A DNA stretch of 36,808 bases. It comes from Halomonas sp. (GTDB lineage: Bacteria > Pseudomonadota > Gammaproteobacteria > Pseudomonadales > Halomonadaceae). The DNA is taken from assembly GCF_007625055.1 (NCBI RefSeq), contig NZ_VMQS01000013.1:9267-46074 (forward strand), in the 5' to 3' direction. Shown one piece after another: positions 1 through 7,658 of this stretch. The notes under the pieces are model-generated. The model ran no database searches. It saw only the letters and a program-made list of their open reading frames with translations, and was not told the DNA's origin. Position numbers and translations under genes: made by a program. The stretch's first letter is position 1. Each line of letters starts with the position of its first letter.

Positions 1-15
1 AGCACTTAATAATGC

Positions 16-1713
16 CTAAGAAGGTTCGCGCATTTGATCTCTCAGCGCGACCTTGCGGATCTTGCCGGTGGAGGTGCGTGGAATGCTGGCGAACACAAAT
101 TCACGCGGTACCTTGTAAGGCGCCAGGTGGTCACGGCACCATTGCCGTAAGGTGTCTTCATCTGCTTCACCGTCCGGGGTCAGCTCAATAAAGGCGCAAG
201 GCGTCTCCCCCCACTTTTCATGGGGCATGGCGACTACAGCTGCCACGCTGACGGCGGGGTGACGATAGAGCACTTCCTCAATCTCGATGGACGAGATGTT
301 TTCGCCGCCGGAAATAATCACATCCTTGGTGCGATCCTTGAGCTGCAGATAGCCGTCCGGGTGCACTACCGCCAGGTCACCGGAATGAAACCAGCCGTTG
401 GCAAACGCCTCAGCCGTGGCGTCCGGGTTGCGGAAGTAGCCTTTCATCACCACGTTGCCGCGGAACATCACCTCGCCCAGGGTTTCACCGTCATGGGGAA
501 CCGGTTTGCTGCTGACCGGGTCAAGCACCTCCAGCTGTTCCAACGGCAGGTAGCGAACGCCCTGGCGGGCCTTGAGCCGCGCCTGCTCCTCCTGGGAGCA
601 GTCTGACCAGTCAAGGTGCCAGTCATTCACCACCGCAGGGCCATAGGTTTCTGTCAGGCCGTAGAGGTGAGTGACATCAAACCCCAGGGTGTTCATGCTG
701 GCCAGCACCCGCTCGGGCGGCGGGGCAGCGGCAGTAAAGAACTGCACCTGACGGTCCAACGGAGGCCGTTCGGCCTCAGGGGTATCAATCAGCAGCGACA
801 TCACTATCGGCGCACCGCACAGGTGCGTGACGCCTTCATCGGCCAGCGCTGCCCAGATGGGCTCGGCGCGCACCTGACGCAGGCAAACATGAGTACCGAC
901 AATCGCCGAAAGTGTCCACGGGAAGCACCAGCCGTTGCAGTGAAACATCGGCAGCGTCCACAGGTAGACGGCATGTTTCTGCATCGACGTGGTCAGCGCA
1001 TTGCCCTGCGCCAGCAGATAGGCACCGCGATGATGAGAGACCACACCTTTGGGGTTGCCGGTAGTGCCCGAGGTGTAATTGATGGAAATCGCGTCCCATT
1101 CGTCTTCCGGCATCAGCCAGGCAAAGTATGGGCTGCCGGTGGCGATCACGTCTTCATAGTCGGGGATATCGCCCGGCAGCTCAGCAGAGTAAAGGGGCGA
1201 ATCGTCTTCAGGGTCATTGACCTCAATCAGTACAGGCCTGACAGAGGCCAACGCCAGTGCCTCTTTCACCAACACCATGAAAGCGCGATCGGCAATCACC
1301 ACTTTCGACATGGCATGATCAAGCTGAAAGGCAATCGTCGCCGCATCCAGGCGGGTATTGATCGAGTGTAATACGCCACCGCACATCGGCACACCGTAAT
1401 GGCATTCCAGCATTTCCGGCGTGTTGGCCAACACTACGCTGACCGTATCGCCGCGGCCAATGGCATAGCGCTCGGTAAGCGCTGATGCCAGTTGGCGGGA
1501 GCGGGCATAGAAATCTGCATAGTTACGGCGCAGGCGACCATGCACGATTGCAATATGCTCAGGGAAGACGCTGGCAGCGCGTTCCAGAAACTGCAGCGGC
1601 GTCAGCGGCTGGAAGTTGGCCGGGTTGCGATCCAGCCCCTGGTTATACGGGTTAGGGGCTTTCCCGGCCGTATGCGAGGCCTGGCGATCATTATTATTGT
1701 AATGATTGTTCAT
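16..1713 (-). CDS. AMP-forming acyl-CoA ligase (medium-chain/aryl type, DmdB-like role possible)
   Basis: A 565-residue ANL-superfamily ligase that activates a carboxylic acid to an acyl-adenylate and then to acyl-CoA in the cytoplasm. Visible motifs are the phosphate-binding loop YTSGTTGNPKG (about 213-223), YGLTETYG (351-358), the GDL aspartate motif (445-447), the hinge around DRTKD (460-464) and the catalytic lysine in TSTGKIRK (K551). Length and N-terminus fit the acyl-CoA synthetase group that includes plant AAE-like enzymes; the substrate cannot be read from sequence. It is the last gene of a minus-strand operon, 14 bp after the OsmC gene, and its SD (AAGGA) overlaps that gene's stop codon. 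The first gene of the operon is DmdA-like, so activation of methylmercaptopropionate (the DmdB step) is an attractive inference. A general medium-chain fatty acid ligase is the alternative. Only 15 bases of the window lie beyond its stop. Confidence 0.9.
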   Translation of the reverse strand: MNNHYNNNDRQASHTAGKAPNPYNQGLDRNPANFQPLTPLQFLERAASVFPEHIAIVHGRLRRNYADFYARSRQLASALTERYAIGRGDTVSVVLANTPEMLECHYGVPMCGGVLHSINTRLDAATIAFQLDHAMSKVVIADRAFMVLVKEALALASVRPVLIEVNDPEDDSPLYSAELPGDIPDYEDVIATGSPYFAWLMPEDEWDAISINYTSGTTGNPKGVVSHHRGAYLLAQGNALTTSMQKHAVYLWTLPMFHCNGWCFPWTLSAIVGTHVCLRQVRAEPIWAALADEGVTHLCGAPIVMSLLIDTPEAERPPLDRQVQFFTAAAPPPERVLASMNTLGFDVTHLYGLTETYGPAVVNDWHLDWSDCSQEEQARLKARQGVRYLPLEQLEVLDPVSSKPVPHDGETLGEVMFRGNVVMKGYFRNPDATAEAFANGWFHSGDLAVVHPDGYLQLKDRTKDVIISGGENISSIEIEEVLYRHPAVSVAAVVAMPHEKWGETPCAFIELTPDGEADEDTLRQWCRDHLAPYKVPREFVFASIPRTSTGKIRKVALRDQMREPS

Positions 1714-1727
1714 AGGCGCGGCTGTCC

Positions 1728-2183
1728 TTAACGTGACTGGATACCGATGGCAACATCGCTGGCCAGGGTATTGGCAATAAAGCAGTAACGGTGCGCGCGT
1801 TGTTGCATCTTGTCCAGTTCTGCGTCATCCACCTCAAAACCCGCGTCAAAATGGACGTGTGGGTGCAGGTCGATACGGGTGACCGACATCTGCCCTTTGG
1901 CATTCTTGCCAAGCTCGGCAGTTGCCTGATCATGATAGCGGGCAACCGGCCAGCCTGCCTTCGCCGCCAGCGCCAGAAACGTCATCATATGACAGCTGGA
2001 AAGTGCCGCCGCCAGGGCCTGTTCCGGGTTGGTATTGGCCGGATGCCCTCCCCAGTCCGGGGCCGCGTCTACCATTACCGCGGTGTCATCGTTATAGTCA
2101 ATCCGATGCGCATTGGCATAGGCACCCGGTGTCAGTTCATCGGCATTGCGTGTCCATTCGAGTTCGATAGAGAGTGCTGACAT
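1728..2183 (-). CDS. OsmC/Ohr-family peroxiredoxin-like protein
   Basis: A 151-residue OsmC-fold protein. The family contains cysteine-based organic hydroperoxide reductases that work as dimers in the cytoplasm. The first redox cysteine sits in the helix motif SSCHMMTF (C64) and the second in HRYCFIAN (C134), which is the expected family spacing. The region NPEQALAAALSSC is the typical helix leading to the peroxidatic cysteine. The start is supported by the SD AAAGGA about 8 bases upstream. The gene lies 26 bp after the DmdA-like gene and 14 bp before the acyl-CoA ligase, so the three are probably one transcript. Its part in the pathway is unknown; detoxifying a reactive thiol or peroxide by-product of methyl-sulfur metabolism is a guess. 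Family call is firm, substrate unknown. Confidence 0.9.
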   Translation of the reverse strand: MSALSIELEWTRNADELTPGAYANAHRIDYNDDTAVMVDAAPDWGGHPANTNPEQALAAALSSCHMMTFLALAAKAGWPVARYHDQATAELGKNAKGQMSVTRIDLHPHVHFDAGFEVDDAELDKMQQRAHRYCFIANTLASDVAIGIQSR

Positions 2184-2209
2184 ACAGTTTTCCTTTCCGA
2201 TGACTACAT

Positions 2210-3355
2210 TCAGGCCGCGGCCAGCTGCTTTTTAGGGTCATAAAACGGCTTTTCAGCCACAATAGCCTGCACCGGTTCCCCTGCGATCATCACTTCCACC
2301 TGGGTGCCAATGTCGGCATAGTCGATATCCACCATGGCCAATGCAATGTTGCGTGCCAGACGCGGGGAATGGACTGCAGAGGTCACCTTGCCCACTGTTT
2401 TACCCTGGCAGTCAATCGGCCAGAAATCACTATTCGGCCCGCTCAACGGCTCCACACCATCAATGCACAGACCCACCTGCTTGCGGCGAACCCCGTCCTG
2501 CTGGATGCGCTTGAGCGCCGCCTTGCCGATAAAGTCTGCTTCCATTTCCAAATCCACCAGACGACCCAGGCCCACTTCATAGGGGTTGGTATGAATATCG
2601 GCATCGGCATGATAGGACAGCATGCCGCCTTCAATTCGGCGAATAGTCGAGGTATGGCCGGGCTGAAGCCCGAAGGGTTGGCCCGCCGCCATGATTTTTT
2701 CCCACAGCTCATCACCCCGGCTGCCATCACGCAGGTAGATTTCATACCCTAACTCGCTGGACCACCCCGTACGGGAAACGATCATCGGGATACCGTCCAG
2801 TTCCACCTCGCGCAGCCAGTAATAGCGCAGATCCATGATGCTTTCACCAAACAGGCTTTTCATGATCTCGCCCGACACCGGGCCCTGCAGCTGCAGAGGC
2901 GAAACATCCGGCTCGCTGATGGTGACATCCAGCCCCGAATTCACAGCAACGCCCTGGGCCCATAACAGGATGTCGCTATCGGCCAGCGACAGCCAGAAGT
3001 GATTTTCGCCTAAACGCAGCAGGATAGGATCATTGAGAATACCGCCGCTGGCATTGGTGATCAGCACGTACTTGCATTGCCCAACGGCCATGTTCGACAG
3101 GTTGCGCGGGGTCAGCAACTGGGTGAATACCGCTGCATCGGGACCGGTAATTTCAACCTGGCGCTCAACGGCCACATCACACAGGATGGCGGTATTCACC
3201 AGGTTCCAGAAATTCTGCTCCGGGCTACCGAAATCGCGCGGAATATACATGTGGTTATAAACAGAAAACCCTTGTACACCCCACCGCACAGTGGCATCAA
3301 AGTAAGGGGATTTACGGATCTGTGTACCGAAACCGGTGTTGACGGATGATGACAT
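2210..3355 (-). CDS. GcvT-fold aminomethyltransferase family protein, DmdA-like (candidate DMSP demethylase)
   Basis: A 381-residue protein of the GcvT/DmdA folate-binding family. By memory of Pelagibacter DmdA, it shares blocks such as VYNHM near residue 35, VERQVEI, GGILNDPILL, SLADSDILLW and EPDVSPLQLQGP. The NDP in GGILNDP matches DmdA, where glycine-cleavage GcvT proteins usually carry DD. DmdA moves a methyl group from dimethylsulfoniopropionate to tetrahydrofolate, giving methylmercaptopropionate. The ATG at 3355 is chosen because AGAGG lies about 8 bases upstream; an in-frame TTG at 3376 would add seven residues and overlap that SD. No other glycine-cleavage gene is nearby, which argues against a GcvT role. 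It heads an operon with an OsmC protein and a CoA ligase, downstream of an Lrp regulator. A non-DmdA relative acting on another methylated amine or sulfonium remains possible. Confidence 0.85.
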   Translation of the reverse strand: MSSSVNTGFGTQIRKSPYFDATVRWGVQGFSVYNHMYIPRDFGSPEQNFWNLVNTAILCDVAVERQVEITGPDAAVFTQLLTPRNLSNMAVGQCKYVLITNASGGILNDPILLRLGENHFWLSLADSDILLWAQGVAVNSGLDVTISEPDVSPLQLQGPVSGEIMKSLFGESIMDLRYYWLREVELDGIPMIVSRTGWSSELGYEIYLRDGSRGDELWEKIMAAGQPFGLQPGHTSTIRRIEGGMLSYHADADIHTNPYEVGLGRLVDLEMEADFIGKAALKRIQQDGVRRKQVGLCIDGVEPLSGPNSDFWPIDCQGKTVGKVTSAVHSPRLARNIALAMVDIDYADIGTQVEVMIAGEPVQAIVAEKPFYDPKKQLAAA

Positions 3356-3380
3356 GACGTTGGCCTCTTTTTTCAATCAG

Positions 3381-3395
3381 CGGCACGACGTACCG
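3381..3395. promoter_or_regulatory. Imperfect 15-bp palindrome upstream of the DmdA-like gene
   Basis: The sequence cggcacgacgtaccg has 7-base arms around a central A with one mismatch, 26 bases before the start codon of the DmdA-like gene. It could be an operator or a short leader hairpin. No test beyond symmetry is possible here. The 150-bp gap between the Lrp gene and the DmdA-like gene leaves room for an independent promoter. Confidence 0.3.
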
Positions 3396-3507
3396 TGATG
3401 TTTAATTGTTCGAGAAGAATAGCGCCTGGAAATTGATCATGCAGACTGAAAACAGGTTCTTTAGACGACCGAAAAGACTCGTTTTTGATTGACTGCAGAC
3501 CAATTGG

Positions 3508-4029
3508 TTATGGGCTGGAATGAGGTGTCAGGGCCGAAAGGTTCGGCTGGGTAGACTTGACCTGGCGGGTGATGAAATAGGTGTAGTAGCGATCGATACT
3601 CAGGTCTTCGGATAACAGTCGGTCCATCAGGTGTTGGAAGGCAGCGAGACTTGGCACCACGACCTGAAATACATAATCCATTCCCCCGCCGGTGACGTAA
3701 CACTCGGTGATTTCTTCAACGTTGCGGATATAGCTCTCGAAACGTTCGAAATCTTCCTTGCGGTGATGCATCAACGACAGAGTGACCATGACACGGGTGA
3801 TATCAAGTACACGCTCAAGGGCAATATCGGCATGGTAACCCCGGATATAGCCCGCCGATTTCAGGCGATCCAGACGTGCCCAGCAGGGCGTAGGGGAAAG
3901 GTTGACCAGCTCGGCAAGCTTGGTCTTGCTGAGCTGACCATGGCGCTGCAGGGCGCTGAGGATACGAATATCGGCGCTATCAAGCGCCGTCTTTTTCATC
4001 CGCCTGGTGTTTATTGACGTATCAAACAT
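3508..4029 (-). CDS. Lrp/AsnC-family transcriptional regulator
   Basis: A 173-residue Lrp/AsnC regulator. An N-terminal winged helix-turn-helix is visible (LDSADIRILSALQ, then LAELVNLSPTPCWARLDRLKSAGYI, residues about 17-65). The C-terminal RAM/AsnC ligand domain follows, with the typical YVTGGGMDYVFQVVV strand. Such proteins bind small molecules, often amino acids, as dimers to octamers and control nearby operons. It lies on the same strand, 150 bp upstream of the DmdA-like operon, and is its obvious candidate regulator. The start at 4029 has a GGGGTGGTGG tract just upstream; an in-frame ATG at 3999 (MKKTALD) would fit the usual family N-terminus but has a badly spaced SD. Ligand unknown. 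Confidence 0.92.
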   Translation of the reverse strand: MFDTSINTRRMKKTALDSADIRILSALQRHGQLSKTKLAELVNLSPTPCWARLDRLKSAGYIRGYHADIALERVLDITRVMVTLSLMHHRKEDFERFESYIRNVEEITECYVTGGGMDYVFQVVVPSLAAFQHLMDRLLSEDLSIDRYYTYFITRQVKSTQPNLSALTPHSSP

Positions 4030-4244
4030 ACCACCACCCCGATAAACGTTATGCGGCGATGGTAGGCTAATTCCCCGTACTGGACATGGTTATGCACGAC
4101 ACCGGCTAGCCTGATTACGCCCCCCGAGGGTGGCTAATCTGACCTGCATCAAATGTTGAATATATTGATTATTAAATAGCATAACCATCGATTACAATGC
4201 GGCTTTTCCAGGCACAATGATTTCTTGAAAGGAGCAAAAAACAC

Positions 4245-4592
4245 ATGCATAAAGACTGGCAGAAAACGACCCAGGACCTTTCCGCCCTGATGCAGGAAAT
4301 CGGCAAGAACATTCCTGATGTCGCCAAGGGTTTCACGCAGATGGCCAAGGGTGCCAACAAGGAAGGGGCGCTGTCACACAAACACAAGGAACTGATGGCG
4401 CTGGCCATTGGCATCAGCATCCGCTGCGACGGCTGTATTGCTTTTCACTCCAAGGCAGCCGCCGAACTGGGCGCTACCCGTGAAGAGTTCATGGAAATGC
4501 TGGGCGTATGTATGTATATGGGCGGTGGCCCGGCCTACACCTATGCCGCACAGGCATTGGAAGCCTTTGACAGTTTTTCCAAGCAGGACTGA
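4245..4592 (+). CDS. AhpD-like carboxymuconolactone decarboxylase-family protein
   Basis: A 115-residue all-helical protein of the AhpD/carboxymuconolactone decarboxylase family. The AhpD proton-relay and thiol motif is complete: E49, then C61-D-G-C64 and H68, with the spacing E-12-C-3-C-4-H of AhpD. Proteins of this kind are small oligomeric thiol-disulfide or peroxidase enzymes in the cytoplasm. The start has an excellent SD (AAAGGAGC) upstream. It is monocistronic, ending at a good terminator hairpin (4618-4641), and convergent with the hydrolase gene. The 215-bp AT-rich gap upstream, shared with the Lrp gene, probably holds its promoter, but I cannot pick a convincing -35/-10 pair. A role in peroxide or reactive-electrophile defence is inferred. 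Confidence 0.92.
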   Translation: MHKDWQKTTQDLSALMQEIGKNIPDVAKGFTQMAKGANKEGALSHKHKELMALAIGISIRCDGCIAFHSKAAAELGATREEFMEMLGVCMYMGGGPAYTYAAQALEAFDSFSKQD

Positions 4593-4617
4593 TGGCATTC
4601 CCATCCAGGAAATTAAC

Positions 4618-4641
4618 AGCGCTCGCTGAAGAGCGCTTTTT
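4618..4641 (+). terminator. Rho-independent terminator after the AhpD-like gene
   Basis: A perfect 7-bp stem (AGCGCTC/GAGCGCT) with a 6-base loop is followed by a run of five T. It lies 26 bases after the stop codon and just before the 3' end of the convergent hydrolase gene. Confidence 0.85.
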
Positions 4642-4644
4642 CGT

Positions 4645-5535
4645 TTATGCACAGCGTTCGCTGGCGGGCGTATCAATGGCGGCATTCAGAAACGCCAGCA
4701 GCTCATCACCATGACGCGCCAGGCTGTCGCTCAGATCATGCCCTCCGGGCACCACCCGCAAGGTCACACCGGGCGTCTGTTTCCGGGTGAGCCGCTGCGC
4801 GTCGCTTAACGGAATGATATCGTCGCTCTCGCCATGCACCAGCAGGACCGGACAGCAGATCTGAGGGAGTGTCGTGATCGGGGCGATGGCCTCAAAGCGG
4901 TGGCCGATAACCTTTTCCACATAGCGGATCACGTACCAGCCCAGCGGGAAGAACGGCAGGCCTTTGGCATCCAGCCAGCGGCGCATCATGCCATCCGGAT
5001 GGGCGAAGCTGCTCAGGCTGACCACAGCGGCAATATCATCGCGCCGTGAGGCGCATAGCAAGGTCGCCGCAGCCCCGACCGAGTGGCCAATCAGTGCCGT
5101 AGGCAAAGCGGGCTGATGGTGCTTCAGCCAGCTCAGAGCCGCGTCAATATCTTCGGCAAAGCGCGGCATCGAGGAGAAGGTATCATCATCGCTATTGCCG
5201 TGGTTGCGCACATCAATCAGCAAGACACTCCATCCCGCCTCGAGCAGCAAGGGCGCAAGCGGCAGCAGCGTCTCACGGTTGGCTCCCCAGCCATGGGTAA
5301 TCACTACTTGCCCCTGTGCTGCCTTTGCAGGCAGCCACCAGGCTTCCAGCATCCGCTCTCTCATTGTCATGAAATGCACGGTTTCGCCCTGCAGCCCAAC
5401 GTCTTCCAACGAGCGATTAACGGCTTCCCGAGGGGCCGCCAACTCGCGATGAAGACGACGGTGAAAACGCCGCTGCAATGCCACGCCCAGCAGTACCAAT
5501 CCTGCCAGCAAGCCTGCCAGATACCATGCTGTCAT
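4645..5535 (-). CDS. Membrane-anchored alpha/beta hydrolase
   Basis: A 296-residue alpha/beta-hydrolase with one N-terminal hydrophobic segment (about residues 3-20, AWYLAGLLAGLVLLGVAL) followed by arginines, so the catalytic domain is probably cytoplasmic and membrane-tethered. HGWG (about 81-84) forms the oxyanion region, GHSVG holds the nucleophile (S152), and the acid and base are probably the aspartate in HGESDDIIP and the histidine in PGGHDLSD. This layout fits the serine aminopeptidase/monoacylglycerol lipase-like group. The ATG at 5535 is preferred over an in-frame TTG at 5538; AGGAGA lies about 9 bases upstream. It is a single gene with convergent and divergent neighbours. Substrate cannot be deduced. 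Confidence 0.9.
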   Translation of the reverse strand: MTAWYLAGLLAGLVLLGVALQRRFHRRLHRELAAPREAVNRSLEDVGLQGETVHFMTMRERMLEAWWLPAKAAQGQVVITHGWGANRETLLPLAPLLLEAGWSVLLIDVRNHGNSDDDTFSSMPRFAEDIDAALSWLKHHQPALPTALIGHSVGAAATLLCASRRDDIAAVVSLSSFAHPDGMMRRWLDAKGLPFFPLGWYVIRYVEKVIGHRFEAIAPITTLPQICCPVLLVHGESDDIIPLSDAQRLTRKQTPGVTLRVVPGGHDLSDSLARHGDELLAFLNAAIDTPASERCA

Positions 5536-5681
5536 CAACTTCCATCTCCTCTACGGGCCTGCTTGACGCTGTGAATTAACGCTGCATTGCAACATAAGAT
5601 ATTTTACAATATTATACTATTAGCTTAAAACCAAACGCTAAAAAGCGTCTGTTTATCCAGTCGGGTAATCAAGGTATCTAC

Positions 5682-5930
5682 ATGTTCATCTATAGCTATC
5701 GTCGTGCCTGGATTCGTGGCTTTCTTGATGGTGAGCAAGGCCAGCCTCATGAAACCCAAAAAGGCATTCCCGGGTTTCGCTATACCAATGGGTGGATTGA
5801 AGGTCATGCCAAACGCCATGGGCACGCCTATGGGTTGGGTGATATCAGCCAAGATGAGTTGGAAAAAGCGCGCGAGAACATACTGACGCCTGAGCAGCAT
5901 GCCTGGGATACGGTCAGCTGGCTGAGATAG
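5682..5930 (+). CDS. Small RMF-like basic protein
   Basis: An 82-residue protein with no signal peptide. The pattern RRAWIRGFLDGEQG near the N-terminus, a PGFRY segment, then NGWIEGHAKRHG resembles in layout the ribosome modulation factor (RMF), where RG(Y/F)xxG is followed by a GW-E motif about 25 residues later. RMF itself is about 55 residues and drives 100S ribosome dimers in stationary phase; this one has an extra C-terminal acidic helix (SQDELEKARENIL). AAGGTA about 9 bases upstream of the ATG is a fair ribosome site. The gap before it (5536-5681) is very AT-rich and could hold its promoter. The coding call is good; the RMF-like assignment is tentative. Confidence 0.75.
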   Translation: MFIYSYRRAWIRGFLDGEQGQPHETQKGIPGFRYTNGWIEGHAKRHGHAYGLGDISQDELEKARENILTPEQHAWDTVSWLR

Positions 5931-5962
5931 CTTTCTGTACCACCACTACCTGATATATAACA

Positions 5963-5991
5963 CCACCCTGGCGGGCTGACCGTCAGGGTGG
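5963..5991 (+). terminator. Hairpin after the small RMF-like gene
   Basis: An 8-bp stem (CCACCCTG/CAGGGTGG) with a 13-base loop follows the stop codon by about 30 bases. The T-run after it is poor (ttcaggttt), so it may be a weak or factor-assisted terminator, possibly shared with the convergent peroxiredoxin gene. Confidence 0.5.
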
Positions 5992-6023
5992 TTCAGGTTT
6001 ATAGCCAATATTAGACTCGCCAC

Positions 6024-6677
6024 TTACTCAGGCAGTTTGGCCTTGCGCAGATAAGGAAAGACAGTGTCATATTCACCAAACTTCGTCTTGGCGTCTTCTT
6101 CGGAAACACTGGTAGGAATGATGACATCCTGGCCAAGAGTCCAGTCGGCTGGCATGGCAACCCCGTGGCTGGCGCTGGTCTGCAGGGCATCCAGGGCGCG
6201 CAGTACTTCGGCAAAGTTACGGCCAACCGTCATCGGGTAGGTCATGGAAAGCTTCAGCTGCTTATCCGGGCCAATAATGAACACAGAACGCACCGTCGCG
6301 CTGTCTGCCGGGGTGCGGCCATCCGGCATATAGGCTTCAGCCGGCAGCATGTTGAACAGCTTGGATACCTTCAGCTCTTCATCGGCAATGATCGGGAAGT
6401 GAACATCGTTACCGCAATACGTCTCGATATCATTGATCCAGCGCTTGTGCTCTTCAACACCATCAACGGAAACACCAATAACTTTGGTCCCGCGTTTCTT
6501 CCACTCAGTATCCAGTGTGGCTACCGCGCCGAATTCAGTGGTGCAGACCGGCGTGAAATCTTTTGGGTGTGAAAAAAGAATCGCCCAGCTATCCCCAATC
6601 CATTCGTGGAAGCGAATCGGCCCCTGGCTGGTATCGGCTTCAAAATCCGGCACAACTTCATTGATGCGTAACGACAT
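6024..6677 (-). CDS. 1-Cys peroxiredoxin (Prx6 family)
   Basis: A 217-residue peroxiredoxin of the Prx6/1-Cys group, reducing peroxides in the cytoplasm. The peroxidatic motif is HPKDFTPVCTTEF, with C45 as catalytic cysteine. The extended C-terminal domain (PADWTLGQDVIIP and a terminal YLRKAKLPE) is typical of the group. C88 is the only other cysteine and is not at a 2-Cys resolving position. The length matches the usual 210-220. The start has the SD AAGGAGT about 7 bases upstream. It is downstream of tupA on the same strand, but a 135-bp AT-rich gap suggests its own promoter. Confidence 0.96.
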   Translation of the reverse strand: MSLRINEVVPDFEADTSQGPIRFHEWIGDSWAILFSHPKDFTPVCTTEFGAVATLDTEWKKRGTKVIGVSVDGVEEHKRWINDIETYCGNDVHFPIIADEELKVSKLFNMLPAEAYMPDGRTPADSATVRSVFIIGPDKQLKLSMTYPMTVGRNFAEVLRALDALQTSASHGVAMPADWTLGQDVIIPTSVSEEDAKTKFGEYDTVFPYLRKAKLPE

Positions 6678-6812
6678 TAGATACTCCTTGTTTCAAGCAA
6701 ATTGAATAAACGCAAGCTGACTAATGACAGGCGCCAGCATGCGCCACCTATATAACCTATACCATGGGTACGCGGCAGCGATATTACAACCTCAGCCCCC
6801 AACCCTGCGACA

Positions 6813-7658
6813 TTATTGCGCATTGGGGAAGAACAGCGGCTGGCCCTCCACCTCAAAGGCGCCAATCGCCTGCTGACCGTCTTCCGAGAGTAGCCAACGG
6901 TGCCACTGCGCTGCCAGATCATGCTTCAGGTGCGGGTGACGTTCTTGCGATAGCAACAAACTGCCATATTGGTTGAACAGGACGTCATCCCCTTCAAACA
7001 GCAACGCCAGGTTCTGAGGGTTGTCAAACGCGACCCAAGTGGCACGGTCTGCCATCACATAGGCATCCATGGCGGCGGCGGTATTCAGTGTTGGCCCCAT
7101 ACCGCTACCCAGTTCACGGTACCATTCTCCTTGTGGCTCCACGCCAGCACTTTCCCACAAGCGCTGTTCGGCACGGTGGGTGCCGCTATCATCCCCACGG
7201 GAGGTAAAAGGCGCTTTGGCATCCGCAATCAGGGCTAACGCATCTGTCGCACTCTTGGCATCGGCAATACCTGCCGGATCATCAGAAGGGCCAATCAGCA
7301 CAAAATCGTTATACATCACATCCGCACGTTCGCTGGCGTAGCCGTCTGCCACAAACTGCTCTTCACCGGTCGTGTCATGCACCAGCAGGCTGTCGGCATC
7401 GCCACGCCGGGCGATCTCGAACGCCTGGCCGGTACCCACCGCCACCACGCGTACTTCAATATCTGTGGCATCTTCAAAAGCCGGCACAATGGCTGCAAAC
7501 AGCCCCGAATTCTCCGTCGAGGTGGTGGATGCCAGGGTAATAAAATCATCGGCGTGGGCCTGAGTCATCAAAGCGCCACTGATCATGGTCGCCAGCGTCA
7601 GGGCTTTAAGCACTGCATGTCTCTTGAACATGCCATTTAACATCTGGGGCATCGGCAT
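6813..7658 (-). CDS. tupA: Tungstate ABC transporter substrate-binding protein
   Basis: A 281-residue periplasmic anion-binding protein. A signal peptide ends near residue 36 (LMTQAHA, then DDF). The oxyanion loop TTSTENSGL (45-53) and RGDDSGTH (about 150) are typical of TupA tungstate binders. The ATG at 7658 overlaps the ATPase stop as TAATG, implying translational coupling; the internal ATG at 7631 (MFKRH) would give a more usual signal peptide length and may be the true start. It is the last gene of the permease-ATPase-binding protein operon, whereas tupA is often first. Tungstate versus molybdate preference is by family resemblance only. Confidence 0.92.
   Translation of the reverse strand: MPMPQMLNGMFKRHAVLKALTLATMISGALMTQAHADDFITLASTTSTENSGLFAAIVPAFEDATDIEVRVVAVGTGQAFEIARRGDADSLLVHDTTGEEQFVADGYASERADVMYNDFVLIGPSDDPAGIADAKSATDALALIADAKAPFTSRGDDSGTHRAEQRLWESAGVEPQGEWYRELGSGMGPTLNTAAAMDAYVMADRATWVAFDNPQNLALLFEGDDVLFNQYGSLLLSQERHPHLKHDLAAQWHRWLLSEDGQQAIGAFEVEGQPLFFPNAQ

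Noticed and set aside
4150..4175. An FNR-like site (TTGAA-N4-TTGAT) upstream of the AhpD-like gene.
   Set aside because: The second half is in the wrong orientation for an FNR palindrome.
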